A stretch of 64,000 nucleotides of DNA from Syncephalis fuscata. Lineage: Eukaryota; Zoopagomycota; Zoopagomycetes; Zoopagales; Piptocephalidaceae. Under the pieces are notes generated by a model that saw only the letters and a program-made list of their open reading frames with translations, had not been told where the DNA came from and made no database searches. Below, in pieces: positions 14,558 to 26,392 of this stretch. Within the stretch, counting starts at the first letter, position 1, and each line of letters begins with the position of its first letter. Position numbers and translations under genes: made by a program. Where the stretch lies: positions 620,001 to 684,000 of the forward strand of contig JAHLTZ010000003.1 of NCBI GenBank assembly GCA_025786725.1, in the 5' to 3' direction.

Positions 14558-15818
14558 CTAGCGAGTCAGTTCTAGAAATGCTTGCAGCGTATAGTGTGCG
14601 TCATTTCCGGCATTATGAAGGAAGTAGTGATCAATATTGAGCGAGTCGAGTAGCTTGGTTAGACTCGTTGGCTGAGCGGCACCAGTAATGGCACAGTGTA
14701 ACTTGCCAGTATCCAGTGTGATGGCCGACGTTGGCACTTTAACACCTAAACTTTCAAGGTAACGAATATCGCCCTTAACAGCATGTCCAATAAATACAAG
14801 TGGTGCATCCGTGTCAAGATCGGCTTGGATAGCTGCGGCAATCTCCTTTAATGAGGCCCATTTTGATGTGCCAAATACAAAGTTGTCACGCAGATCAGGT
14901 ACATAGCGACCATTTTTTAAAGCGCGGAACTCTGTAACGTTGTAGTGCTGGTCAAGATAGCGGTCGCGTCGTGCATCGTACATGCTCCAGCCAACTTCGA
15001 GCACGCGTCTCTGGTCACGCTCCCATGCTTCAACATCCACTGCTATAAAAATGTGTTTGGCAGCCCGTCGCAGATCACGAGCCATTTCAAGCACCTTCTG
15101 CAGGTCCTTTTGACGTGCTTGGTGTCGATACAGCTTGTTGTGCTCTTTTATAGCTGCCATAACATCGCTATACGCTTTATTATCTGGTATATGGACGGGT
15201 ACGACATCGTGGTAGATGGCTTGCGATATAACCGTTGGTAATGCTAACGATAGCCGTACTTCTAATTCTGCCTTAATCGCGCGTGCTTGCCCTCTGTTAA
15301 TAAAAGTGACTGTTTACCTTCGGTATTAACACCTAAGTGTGCGGCGTAGTAAGCCATAAACAGGTCATTAAATGTTATCAATATAATGTATATAGTGATA
15401 AGAAGGTGTAATATGCGATAGTTGCATCTATATCATACAACTTACCAAGGTGAAATTCCCATTCTGCATGTGAAATATACAGCTCCGGTATTTTTATCAA
15501 GCTGAGCATTTGTTGCTGCGATGCTTCATCAGTTATAAAGTGTTTCCATAGTGATTGTAGCTGCGAAACGTGCACCAACGAGCCTGCTTTGTACTGCTGT
15601 GGCGATTTGACAGCAGTGTCTGGCAATGAAGGATGAGGCAATACAGTTGAATTCGTAGCAACTACTGCTCCTTCTACTTGTGCTGCTTGACGAGGTGGAC
15701 TAAACGAGGCTGCTGTACTCATTATATACTTGCGAATAAAGATGGTATGCAGTGGTTGAATAGAATAGAATAAAGATAGTGGTCGTCTTGTACAAGTCGA
15801 TAATGGCGAGATGGACAT
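14558..15818 (-). CDS. Gfd2/YDR514C-like DEDD-fold (RNase H-like) protein
   Basis: Proposed exons 15818-15446 and 15309-14558 (374 aa). A second in-frame ATG at 15722 would give 342 aa and may be the true start. The C-terminal half carries exonuclease-type acidic motifs: IAVDVEAWE (DxE), IGHAVKGDIRYL (Asp), and HNAGNDAHYTLQAF (H...D). This matches fungal Gfd2-like proteins, some linked to mRNA export and some of unknown role; nuclease activity is inferred from the motifs. The intron must end at AAACAG (15310): the nearer CTTAG site leads to a stop codon, so the spliceosome would have to pass a usable AG, or a base is missing. Fold call good, function uncertain. Confidence 0.75.
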
Positions 15819-16445
15819 GTGCTTTCCTCAATCACTTAATCACTCACTCGCTTATTTCGTATTTTAATATGTGTGTGTGTAAATCATTTTATTTGTATTG
15901 ACGCATTCTGACTGCATCCTTTTACTTGTCTGCGTGCATTTGATTAATATTCATTATATCTCCCAAAACAGCAAGAACGTCATCGTTGCTGTGACTTTTG
16001 CATCTATGTGCTGTACCACTTCTCAACTACGTGTACACTTGTAGGTCCTTCTTTTCAAACAAGTCTATGCTCCTCATCTAGTTGTCATTGCAGTTGACAA
16101 ACAAGCTGAGCGTAGTGGCGAGTAACTCTCCAGTCAATGCTATTTGTTCTTTTTATGAAGTGACCACTGACCCGCGTGCTTCTTCCATTCACGGTATTCT
16201 TCCTCTTCCCCTTTTTCACGCATGTTAGCGTTCCTGTGTGTATCTGCATTTCTCTATTCAACGATTGCTTTTAAGGCTAGTACTTGCACGTTCTAGAGTC
16301 GTTGTCCAACGAATTGTTTCAAGTTGGTACTATCCTTCTTTTTCGTCAAGCAATTCCCTCTTTTCTTTCTTTCCACTCTACGCTTTGTGCATACGTCGTT
16401 TACTTATTGATGGCTCGCTACACTTTATGCAGTAATGCAGGCAGT
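15819..16445. promoter_or_regulatory. Divergent promoter region between Gfd2-like and CSC1 genes
   Basis: About 630 bp between two genes that point away from each other. It is pyrimidine-rich towards the CSC1 side (16180-16430). No other gene supported. Confidence 0.55.
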
Positions 16446-18172
16446 ATGCGGTTATGCATGTTAATAGTTGTTGCTGCCGTGCTATTGCTATCACTTCTGG
16501 CAGCAGACAATCTACTTGTTACAGCAAGGGCCACTGGCGTAATTGCTCCTTTGACATCCAGGACCGACTTACCGGCTTCACTATCGCTTCCTAGCGACGG
16601 TAACGATGCTAATAACAACAACGGCAGCAATAACAAGAATAGCAACAACAACAACAGCCACGATTATATTGACCAGTATATTAGCTATGACAGTAGTGAT
16701 AACAATAGCGAGGATCCAAAAGACCCAAAAGGTTATATATCAGTGCCATTGTATGCGCTTGTTACGCAACTGGCATCAACAAGCTTTATTGGTATGATTT
16801 GTTTTCTCTTATTTTGTGCTTCTCGCACTCGTTGGCCTACATTATACGCACCCAAAGAGATTGCACAGTAAGTTGGTTACGATAATATTGGTATTGCCAA
16901 GAACAATGGCCAATTAAATTAAATTAAATTAATTAATAATTTTTCTTTGTTATTTTAGTACAATTACACCAATTTCCTACTTGCCAAAAACATTTTTTGG
17001 ATGGATATCAAGTGTTTTAAGATTGCGAGAAAGCCAGGTCCTGGCCGTTCTGGGTCCTGATGCTGTTATGGTAGGTATTAATGATAACAAGTAGTAATAA
17101 TTATTGCTATTAAGCTAATTTATTACAATATTAGTTTCTTCGCTTATGGCATCTAGGCGCCCGTCTATTTGGTATACTTAGTGCTTGTGGCATTCTATTA
17201 ATAATGCCGGCCAATCTTGTGGCTAGCTATTACGGTGCCAATCATAGTGATGCCAGCCATGTACCATTATCAATGGATATTGTGCCATTCAACTCGCCAT
17301 TTTTAGTGCTACATATGCTGTTTATTTATTTCTTCACAGCAATAGCCTGCCATTATCTCCACAGAGAATATGTGGCATTTGTTACATTACGACGCCATTT
17401 TCTTGTTCGAACCAATCCTGGTGTACACACTCGCACGGTAATGGTTACTGGATTGCCATCTGATTTGCGCACCAGTGACAGTGTAGCTCTACGTAACTTT
17501 TTTGAAGGACTAGGTGTTGGCAAAGTACAACGAGCATGTGTTATGCCAATGACCGCTCATTTAGAATTAGCACTACATGAACGTGCTCAGATTCTACGTT
17601 CCTTGGAGAAAGCATACGTTAAATGGATCAACAAACGGCAACGAGCCGAATACCGCTATCAAGCTTCACGACATCAATTAAGTTCTGGTGAAGCATCGGC
17701 ATTGATTCGATCAGCAAGTACTTCATCTAGACCCATTATTCGTACACGATTTAGCGATGGCGATGATAGTGTTAGCTGTTTTCAATGGCTAACCTGTGGA
17801 TTGTTAAGTTGTTGTTGCTGTGGCAATTCAGAAAGTATGCAAGGCGAAATGGTGGACGCAATCGATCATTATACAAGTAAATTTAATGAGCTAGACAACC
17901 ATGTGCGTCAACTAAGACGTGGTTCGTTTGAACCATCCAGTACCGGATTTGTAACATTTAAAACACAATCTAGCGCTGTAAGTAAACAATAATTAGATGG
18001 GCAACATAATGAATGGCTGCTAATAATGCAATAATCACTATATCCAAACAAATTAGAATATAGTCGCACAGACATTAAATACAGATAAGCCATTATCTTG
18101 CTTAACTAGCATGGCACCAGAATATCGTGATATGTAAGTAATTATGCTGAATTATATCTAAACTGTACTAAC

Positions 18173-18207
<35 letters not shown>

Positions 18208-19923
18208 AATAGTTATTGGCCGAATGTCACAATGCCACCAATAACTAAAGGAACACGCACAGCAATGATTCAAGCCGCGGTTACTATCGTTGTTATTACT
18301 TGGTTTTTCCCTGTTCAATGGTTACAGCAGTGACCAATTTAGAATCATTGTATGATATATTCCCATCTATTAAACCGATACTCGAACTATCACCACTTAT
18401 TCAAGGTTTGGTCGAAGGTCTTATACCAACTGTTGCCATTAGTATTATGGTTTATTTCCTCCGTACTACATTTGAACGTAAGTAAATGGTTTTAGCCATT
18501 AATACAAATCAGCTAATAATTATAATATACAATTAGAATTATCCATGGCTGAAGGACATCGTACCTACAGTGGTATTGAATTATATACCATGTCAAAGTA
18601 TGTAAATCAATTGTTTACGTTTTTTTACTTATTAAGACTATGTATTATTTAGATACTTTTTATTTCAAATGATTAATGTCTTATTGGCTAAAATGATCAC
18701 CCAATCTGCGTTGGACATTATCAATATTATTATGGATCATCCAGGCAGTATATTGGAGATTCTTGGTGGATCACTTCCAAAGGTAGATTACTAATAACAA
18801 TACAAATGACTAGTTGAATAACCAAGTAATGTTTTATCAGACGGCACCTTTCTTTATTAATTATACACTATTGCAAGGGCTTGTTGTGTTACCTGCCACT
18901 GAATTGTTGCAGATCAGCTCGATATTTACTCATCTCTTCCATATTGTTGCCTCATGGACACCGCGAGAACATGCAGAACACGATATACCACCAGCGCCAA
19001 AATACGGTTGGCTCTATCCATTGCCCACTCTTCTATTTGTAGTGGGACTGACCTTTTCCATTACTGCACCGCTTATTCTTCCTGCAACAGCTCTCTTTTT
19101 CTTTATTGGTAAACTCATCTTTTCATACCAATTTGCTCGAGTCTATCAACCAAAATACGAAGCAGGCGGTCGAGCATGGCCATTTATTTTCCGCCGTATT
19201 ATTGTCGGTTTACTGCTCTTCCAGTTAAGTACTGCCGGTTTACTTGCACTCAAGGGCAGTAAAATATACTCGCTTTTGGCTTTACCGTCAATTATTATGA
19301 CACTTTTATTTTCAAACTACTGTGTACGAGTATATGAATCGCAGTCTTCCTATTTGCCATTAGATGTGGCCAGCGGCATAGCACGACAAGAAGAGGTCCT
19401 TTATAGCAATGAGACTGATGATGAAGATGACGATAAAGCGGGCAATATACCTGAGGCTCGTCCCGCCTTCAATTCAAATAATAGCAATGCTTCAATCACT
19501 ACCACAGGATGGCAACCAGAGGCTCGACGTGGCCGAAGCAATATATTTGGATTTAATCGTCGTTCTGAAAGTAATATTCTTTTACCTGATGCTCAGGACG
19601 ACAACAATGACGGAAACGATGCCGACGATGCAGGTGAAGGCACAGCCGACAGTAATGGTTGGGGAAAACGTATTAAGCGAGTTATGAGTGCAACTACAGG
19701 TGGTTTTCCTTCAATGAGCTCGTTACGCAGCAATGCTACTCAGGTGGTTAGAAGGTCCGAGACGCAAACACAGCCACCAATGACCCATATCGACGGTGTA
19801 CTTGATACAGAACTGACGCAATATACTCATTTGGCGGTTAGAGGCGAGTTGCCGCAACCATGGCCACCAGCAGGCTTACATATTCGCTATCGCGGCGGTG
19901 TCCGATCCTTCTTCTCTCTCTAA
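16446..19923 (+). CDS. CSC1/OSCA/TMEM63-type (DUF221) cation channel, one apparent frameshift
   Basis: Exons 16446-16867, 16959-17070, about 17135-17977, 18057-18133, 18213-18477, 18537-18597, 18653-18782 and 18841-19923 give about 997 aa. An N-terminal hydrophobic segment is followed by an Asn-rich spacer, then a membrane segment (YALVTQLASTSFIGMICFLL). Family landmarks follow in order: VLGPDAVMFLRLW, the cytosolic loop ending GFVTFKTQSSA, APEYRDIYWPNV, IQGLVEGLIPT, and APFFINYTLLQGL in the conserved multi-pass core. These proteins form osmotically or mechanically gated calcium-permeable channels. One base is missing between 18303 and 18317 (a T run or the CCCTGTTCA stretch); the frame resumes at once with MVTAVTNLE. 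The acidic, Asn/Asp-rich C-terminus is cytosolic. Confidence 0.9.
18172..18207. repeat. (TGAT)n microsatellite in a CSC1 intron
   Basis: About eight tandem TGAT units fill most of the intron before the YWPNV exon, ending about 5 nt before its acceptor. Confidence 0.85.
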
Positions 19924-20268
19924 TGGCCACTATAGCTGTAAGAACAGCGATTTGTTCTTCTTTGTAACCACTTGCGTAAATTTTGTTAGTGTACACTAAC
20001 TCGGTCTATTTGAATCTGTTAATCAACACCTTTATACTTCACACACACATATATTGACTGCACGCGTATAAGCTTATCTATTTTTGTTATTTTGCTATAC
20101 ATGCACATATATAACAACTAGCAATGAATAGCAACGAGGCAATTACTACCTACTATGGCTGATATACCACGACAACTCGCTGTATTCTTAATATAAAAAT
20201 TAAAGCAATCGCTGCTTATTGATCATTATAGTGTTTACGTTATTTATTGTCTTTAACTTATTAAATTA
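19924..20268. other. Intergenic region between convergent genes
   Basis: 3' flanks of CSC1 (+) and DCD1 (-). AT-rich, no gene seen. Confidence 0.5.
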
Positions 20269-21522
20269 CTAATTAGCCAACAAGTGCTGATGGCTCAATC
20301 TTACAGAAACTAATGGATATTGTCGTAGATACACGCCGGCTGCCGTAAATAACTCGGCTGTAGCTGTGTCCATACCATAGGATTGTGCATATACAACTTG
20401 TCGAATGCCCACTTGAACAATACGTTTAGCACAACCTAAAGTAGATATTGTTAATAACAATAATACTTAGTATAATATATTTACCTAAACATGGACATGT
20501 ATTGCAATAAAGTGTGCAGTCATCTCCACCTTGAATTCGCTCTCTTCCTGCCTCTAATAAGGCATTTTCCTCGGCGTGTAAACAAAGACAAGTGTCAAGT
20601 GCAGACCCACAAACAGCACCACTATTACAGCGAGCACAGCCATTCTCATTACAATTGTCAAGGCCGCGAGGTGTACCATTGTAGCCAGTAGCAATCACTC
20701 GATGGTCTTTCACCAGAATACAGCCCACACGTCGCTTCATACAGTTTGAACGAAGAGCGGCCAAGTCGGCCAAAAGCATAAAATAAGTGTCCCATCCTGG
20801 TCGTAACCATTCACCATTTACTAGGTCCAATCGTTTTACTTGATCGTACAATTCAGATACAGTAGGGAAGTGATTGGATACATGTACATCAGCATGTTGC
20901 ATTAAAGCTGAAATTGAATCAATTGATATGGTTTTAGATTCACCACCTATAGTTGGTGTAGACACGGGTGTTGGTAACAATGATGTAGATGTGTTGGGTG
21001 TTGTAATTAGCATCGACCCATAACGACTTGAATCATCATGCTTTAAAAATAATTCTAATGGAATATTGTCAAGTGTTCTGATAATACAAAAAATGATTAT
21101 AAGTATTTACTATAGTCTAACAATTGTAGTAATTATTACCGAGATTGATATCGTGCATATCGAACAAGTATCGGAGCATCAACGGAGAGAAGTAAAAAGA
21201 AAGGACGCCGCCTATTAACATAATTTAACGGTTTAAATACTATGTATTATATTAGTGCTATAACATACCGATATCGCTCTATCGTTTCTATTTCTTTTAT
21301 ATCACACGTAACAAATCGTTCTTGCCAACGCGTAGTAACATACGCTAGTAGACTTTTGTCATCATGAAATACATACTGTTGTTGTTGTTGTTGTTGTTCG
21401 TCGTGGCTAGATTCATTGACAAAGGAATCAATATCAAGACGTTTAAACCCCTCCTTCTCTACCAATAACTGTGCTATTGTATGTTTGCCACTACATAAAG
21501 GCCCAACAATACCTAGAAGCAT
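20269..21522 (-). CDS. DCD1: Deoxycytidylate (dCMP) deaminase with N-terminal kinase-like domain
   Basis: Exons 21522-21269, 21211-21140, 21077-20485 and 20435-20269 sum to 1086 nt (361 aa). It converts dCMP to dUMP, feeding thymidylate synthesis. The zinc site is visible: His276-Ala-Glu278 in CLHAEENAL and Cys305-x-x-Cys308 in CPCLGC, the latter interrupted by the last intron. The N-terminal 110 residues (MLLGIVGPLCSGKHTIA, then FFLLLSVDAPILVRY) resemble a P-loop nucleotide kinase, as in yeast Dcd1. Here the loop reads GPLCSGKH, so catalysis is doubtful. A short polyGln run sits at about residue 45. It is divergent from RRP40 with 133 bp between start codons. Confidence 0.94.
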
Positions 21523-21655
21523 TGTGTATACGCGTATAATATATATAATATATATAATATAATAAAAACAGTTGAAAATCAATTAATAAAATTAAAAAAA
21601 TCTGTGCTCCGTCTTAATTAATGTAATTATATTTTTTGTTTCTTTTTTTGCTACA
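21523..21655. promoter_or_regulatory. Compact bidirectional promoter of DCD1 and RRP40
   Basis: Only 133 bp separate the two divergent start codons. The DCD1 side is an ATATATAAT repeat (21530-21565) and the RRP40 side ends in a T-rich stretch just before its ATG. Confidence 0.7.
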
Positions 21656-22648
21656 ATGTCCAACATAATCCTACCAGGCGAATCGGTTAACGTAACAATA
21701 ACTGACGACTCAATCGATACCGCGTTGCCTGTATGTCTTGGCCCTGGTTTGGAACAGACAGAGACGGAGGTACGCGCGATAAGAGGCGGCATTATCCGTA
21801 GTCAAGAAACGGCACGTAGCTGGTGGATAGAATCAAATAAGAAACGGGCAAGTAATCTAGTGGCCTCCCTTTATATCAAGTCATATTAAGTAGCAAATGC
21901 TAATATCCTTTAATGCAATGTATTTAGTATGTACCAGTATTGGGTGAGCCAGTTATTGGGCAAATTACGTCACGACATGCCGAAGAATACCGTGTCGATA
22001 TTGGCGGTGCCCATATGGCTGTATTACCTGGGCTCGCATTTGAAGGCGCCACCAAAAAGAATCGGCCCAATCTTAAAGTAAATAGCCAAATAGTAGAATT
22101 ATTAATGTAATTGTATTTATTGGTAATTGTTGTTTTATTTAAATGTTATAGGTAGGCACATTAGTCTATGCTCGAGTATCACTGGCCGATAAAGATATGG
22201 AACCAGAACTTGAGTGTATTAATCCATCCACTGGAAGAGGTGAAGGTTACGGTGAATTGACTGATGGATTTATGGTGACGTGTAGTCTAGCTCATTGTTT
22301 ACGGTAAGTTTACTTATTAAATAGCGGCACTGTATGATTAATAATAACGTTAATATAATCAGACTATTAAGACCCAATGCCGCCGCACTATCGGCCCTAG
22401 GTCAACAGATTCCATTTGAAGTGGCTGTTGGCATGAATGGACGGGTTTGGATACGTGCCGATACCATTACGCATACAATATTAGGGGCCAATACCATTAC
22501 ACGGTCCGAGGATATCTATCGCGATATTATACCGCCTACAATAAAGGACAAAGAAGATGCTATGCAAGTGGATACACAGCGAGACCATACAAAGCTAGAA
22601 CTTGATGCTTGTCGTCGGCTCGTCCGACAATTGATGCAACAGCTTTAA
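21656..22648 (+). CDS. RRP40: Exosome complex subunit Rrp40 (S1/KH cap protein)
   Basis: Exons 21656-21847, 21928-22077, 22152-22303 and 22363-22648 total 780 nt (259 aa), normal for the family. Rrp40 is one of three cap subunits of the RNA exosome, which trims and degrades RNA in nucleus and cytoplasm. Visible features: the N-terminal strand region (LPGESV ... GPGL), an S1 domain (YVPVLGEPVIGQI ... GTLVYARV), the family signature GYGELTDGFM, and a KH-like end (EVAVGMNGRVWIRAD). Intron 1 uses a GC donor (CGG|GCAAGT at 21848), which alone joins NKKR to YVPVLGEP in frame. LRP1/C1D, an exosome cofactor, is also in this window. Confidence 0.94.
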
Positions 22649-23873
22649 TTCAGGATAATAGCCGTATAATAAAATAAACTAGAATAAACAATTAATTTAT
22701 AGTTGATTGATAATCATTTTAACTCCCTCCCCCCAAAGCAGTAAATCATTTTATGCAATCTATTGTAATAGTTTGATTCGATTAAATTGTGTTTAAATTA
22801 TCATTCATAATAAATATTAGTATAATATAATAACATTATTATTTCCATAAAATAGAATAAATGTAACAGAACATTGTATTAGTAATAATATTAAACATTT
22901 AAATAAATAATGTAACATACTGTTTGATTTCTTTGAAACGTTGAGGCCGATTATTAATGTTGTTGACCATGTGTAGAAAGATTGATTGAATATTAATAGA
23001 AACCATTGGTCGCAATTCCATGACATTCCGCATTTGTTGGTATTGCATCTAAATGGTCTTTTCTATTTTCTAATATTATGTTATTGCAGTTTGGGCATAT
23101 CTGTGATGTAAGATCACTATTAATATAATTGATATAAAAGTCGTTTATTAATCAGCTATTTCCCCTATAGCCAATCTGACTAAATAAATGGCATTTTGAA
23201 CAATCAATATTATAATGACAATACATATATATTAAAGCAATAATAAATATAATTAATTAAATTATTGTATTGATAATTACACATGAATTGATTAATGTTG
23301 GATATAATATTATACATGTTATAGTGATGAATAAGTGTTAATTGTCTAAAAAATTAAGCAAATGAGATAAAATAAGTGAATAAAGAAAATAAAATAAAGA
23401 GGCGCTGGACCTGTTTGTTTACTGACTGGACGAGTGGGCAGCTCAAAGTGAGATAGCAATCACTGTAAAAGGGACATGGAACAATCAAGACTAAAAGGCA
23501 GATGACGTTTACTAAATCACTATCCTCTGCTTTCCAAAGTCTAATGATTCAATGACATGATCGCTAACTATTAGTAAAATGACGCAATCCTAAGTATAGT
23601 GACTGCGCATTGTGATAAACCAGCAACTTTAATAAAATCTTCTCTTTCCTCACCTTTTACCTAGTGACAGGATTGATAAAGATCTGCCGCAAACCTTTTT
23701 CTTTACCAAGTCGCGTTTTGTCATGCACGGCTTTTTCCTCTTCCTATTTCTCGTCTCATCCACCTTCACACGCTATCAGCTTCTATCACCGCACCTCATC
23801 CTCACTCCCGTTAGCCTCTTCAATTCCGCTAGTATGTTTGGTACTGTTGGCATCTTTCTATCAATTCTGCACA
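22649..23873. other. Intergenic region holding a transposon relic and the Crinkler promoter
   Basis: Contains the relic at 22702-23105, described separately. The stretch from 23400 to 23873 is richer in G+C and pyrimidines and probably forms the promoter and leader of the Crinkler gene. Confidence 0.55.
22702..23105 (-). mobile_element. Relic of a TnpB/Fanzor-like (OrfB zinc-ribbon) transposon, copy A
   Basis: About 400 bp that recur almost unchanged at 32391-32812, starting near the run ctccccccaaagcag. On the minus strand the shared part reads ICPNCNNIILEN, then, in shifted frames, CGMSWNCD and MVSINI. This matches the order of the C-terminal zinc ribbon and final active-site segment of TnpB-family proteins (CxxC ... 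CGxxWNRDxNAxxNI). Frames are broken and there is no upstream nuclease core, so it is a dead 3' fragment. The family call rests on short motifs only. Confidence 0.5.
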
Positions 23874-25839
23874 ATGGATTTTGAAAAGATTAAACAACTC
23901 CTTGGAAGAGCGCCTCGTATCGTCCAAGGTAAGCTCATCCCAACAGCAATATACACATCTCTGCGCCTATTATGACATCTGCAAGGCGTCAAAAAGAGAA
24001 CTATGAGCTGTTTTGTGTCTCACGTCTTTCTATCTGTCATTGCTGTCAGGCTGGCGCATGAGTCTACGTGGCTCTTGTCACCCTTTATATCTCTTACTCG
24101 CTTTCTTTTTCTCGACGTCTTCGTTCTTACTCTAGCACTACCTGACCTCACCGTTGCCTGTAACCTTGTTCCTTTCTTTCTATTGCAGATCAAGATCAGC
24201 CAGTCTCAGCAGCACCTGAAGTGATGTCGGCCGTCTGGGTCAAGCTCCTTCAAGGTTCACCAAACAGTTCACGCTTTACGGAGCTGGGCATTGATAAAAT
24301 CACGAATCTCAATCAAAGCAATGATATTGCCGACCTTCGTAAAACACTTATCACCGATGTTGCTTTCAGAAACGAGCTTCAAGGTATTGATTCGTCCAAA
24401 CTCCAAGTCTACAACAACGACGAAGATGCTACCAACCAGAGAGAGCCTATTGAAGAAGATACTCCACTCTCAGAGCTTATTGAGACCGGGAAGGGCGGTA
24501 GGAAGAAGACTGCTTTGATTGTTGTAGCGCCACCCAAGCCTGGTAAGTAGCTTTGCTTTAAAGACCAGCAGTCAATACGGCTCCTTCCTCTGCCGTTCGT
24601 CCTTGCTTTACGTCTATGTAGTACTAATATTGTTTTTTTTCTGCCATTTCCAATGCATAGATGACGTCCATCCCGAAATCACAGCATTACGCAAACAGTT
24701 GTCCGACATCTCTAATTCGTCTATTAGTAAGTGAATACGTGACAGTGTGCTGCGTCAACGTCTTTGTTCACGTTCACTCATGCTGACATTATTTTTACAT
24801 TTTCATAGATGTTGGAATTGTCGTCAAGCCGGCCAAGAATGTCGTGTGCAGGTGGTCTACCGTAATAAATACGGCGACTATAGACGACTTGAAGAAAATC
24901 CTTCTTCACTATTTTCCTCAGTACAATCACAACGATTATCTGGAGTTACTTTTCTACAGAACATACACCGATAAGCCTGAAGCCATAAGCGATGACGAGG
25001 ACCTGCGCAGAATACTCAAGGTTGTCAAGACACAATCCATGACCAAGCTGATCATTTCACTAGGTACTCCAGCCAAGTCTTTTTCGACATGGACATTCAA
25101 AGATGTTATTTCTGAATATAAGTTCTCAGGATCAGCTAATGAGGGTATTTATATGTTTCCGCCGTTTACCGATATCCAAGCTGCACCGCTAAACTCTGAT
25201 CTTGAGAAGATGATGCTGGATCAGCTTATCAATGAGGTCAGATTAAGGATAAAAGTTTTAAAACTGTTTACCACAAACGAGGCAACAAGGTCGATAGTAG
25301 TCGCTTCATTTTTGGTTGCAGCGACAAATCTATTCGAAAAAGACTTGTACCTTGCATCCCAGCGAGACATTAGCGGACGCCGAGGAAATGGACCATTGGA
25401 CTTTTCGGTGCATTCGCAGAAGACACACTCTTACACTCTTGGCGTGACAGAGGTGAAGAAGGAGGATTTTCTACAAGGCGTGGCTCAGAACATTGTGCAG
25501 CTGGAATCGGCCTTAACAGAAAAGAAACGCAAGCGCGAGTTGCATGATGTTGGTGGAGAGAAAGAGTTGCCGATAAAGACGAAGTCTTACGGGATTGTTA
25601 CGGACGCAAGCGATTGGCTGTTGACTGAATGTACGCTGAATGAAGACGAAACAGTGTCGTACAGGATGACGCACCTTAAGCGGGCTATTGTATTCAATGA
25701 TAATTGGCAGGATGGTGCGAAATTTATTTTTGAAAGGCTTGTGTGGCTTTGGTCACGCATGCGGGATGAGATACCAGCACGCGAACGCTACTACAGTCAA
25801 ACGAATTTTTTATCCTACCGCAAGAGACCCGCTTTGTGA
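23874..25839 (+). CDS. Crinkler (CRN)-type protein with PD-(D/E)XK nuclease-like C-terminal domain
   Basis: Exons 23874-23928, 24189-24542, 24661-24726 and 24809-25839 sum to 1506 nt (501 aa). Residues 34-137 (VWVKLLQGSP ... LQVYNNDED ... TALIVVAPPKPG) match the ubiquitin-like Crinkler header domain. A second ubiquitin/PB1-like segment (about 160-250) precedes a C-terminal domain with GNGPLDF (Asp356), VTEVKK (Glu373, Lys375) and a downstream Gln385, the pattern of restriction-nuclease-fold domains found on Crinklers. There is no secretion signal at the start, which is common outside oomycetes. Introns are longer (260, 118, 82 nt) and the exons richer in G+C than in neighbouring genes. Known Crinklers act in host cells or in conflict between organisms; the role here is inference. 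Confidence 0.82.
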
Positions 25840-26392
25840 TCGTTCACTGCTGCAACAAATCGCGCTTACACCACATCTATTACATTTCACCTGCACATCA
25901 CACTGCAACAGATTGCGCTTTTAACACATCTACCACGTCTCCACTACGCTACCTGCAAATTAACATGTATAAAATACCTTGCAAATAAAAATTCATTGCT
26001 CTAAGCTGTGTCTCGCACATTCTGTTCCATTCCGTATTGTATTTATTTACCGTCAACTTCAAGTTGCTCAGCATATTTGTTTATCAAACAAGTTATAACA
26101 ACAGGCCTTTTGTATTTTATTCTAATATTACTCTATTTTTATAATGTTTCAAAACACCATCTGGACTTGTTCTATTGATTCACGTTGTATTCTAACAATA
26201 CAATCAATACAATAAACGTTCTGTTGATACTACAACATAATCATAGGTTTAAATAGAGCACAGAATATGCATAAATAGTCAGCGATATTACCATCACACT
26301 CTAATCTTCAGCAAATAAGCATTTTCACCTACTCTATATCAATTCTATTTCACTATTCATTTTACTTTTCTGTTTTAACAAACAATATCACC
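25840..26392. promoter_or_regulatory. Intergenic region with the promoter of the microexon peptide gene
   Basis: Holds the Crinkler 3' end and the upstream region of the small secreted-peptide gene. A TATA-like cataaata lies at about 26270, followed by a CT-rich leader that ends in atatcaccATG. No other gene seen. Confidence 0.5.
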
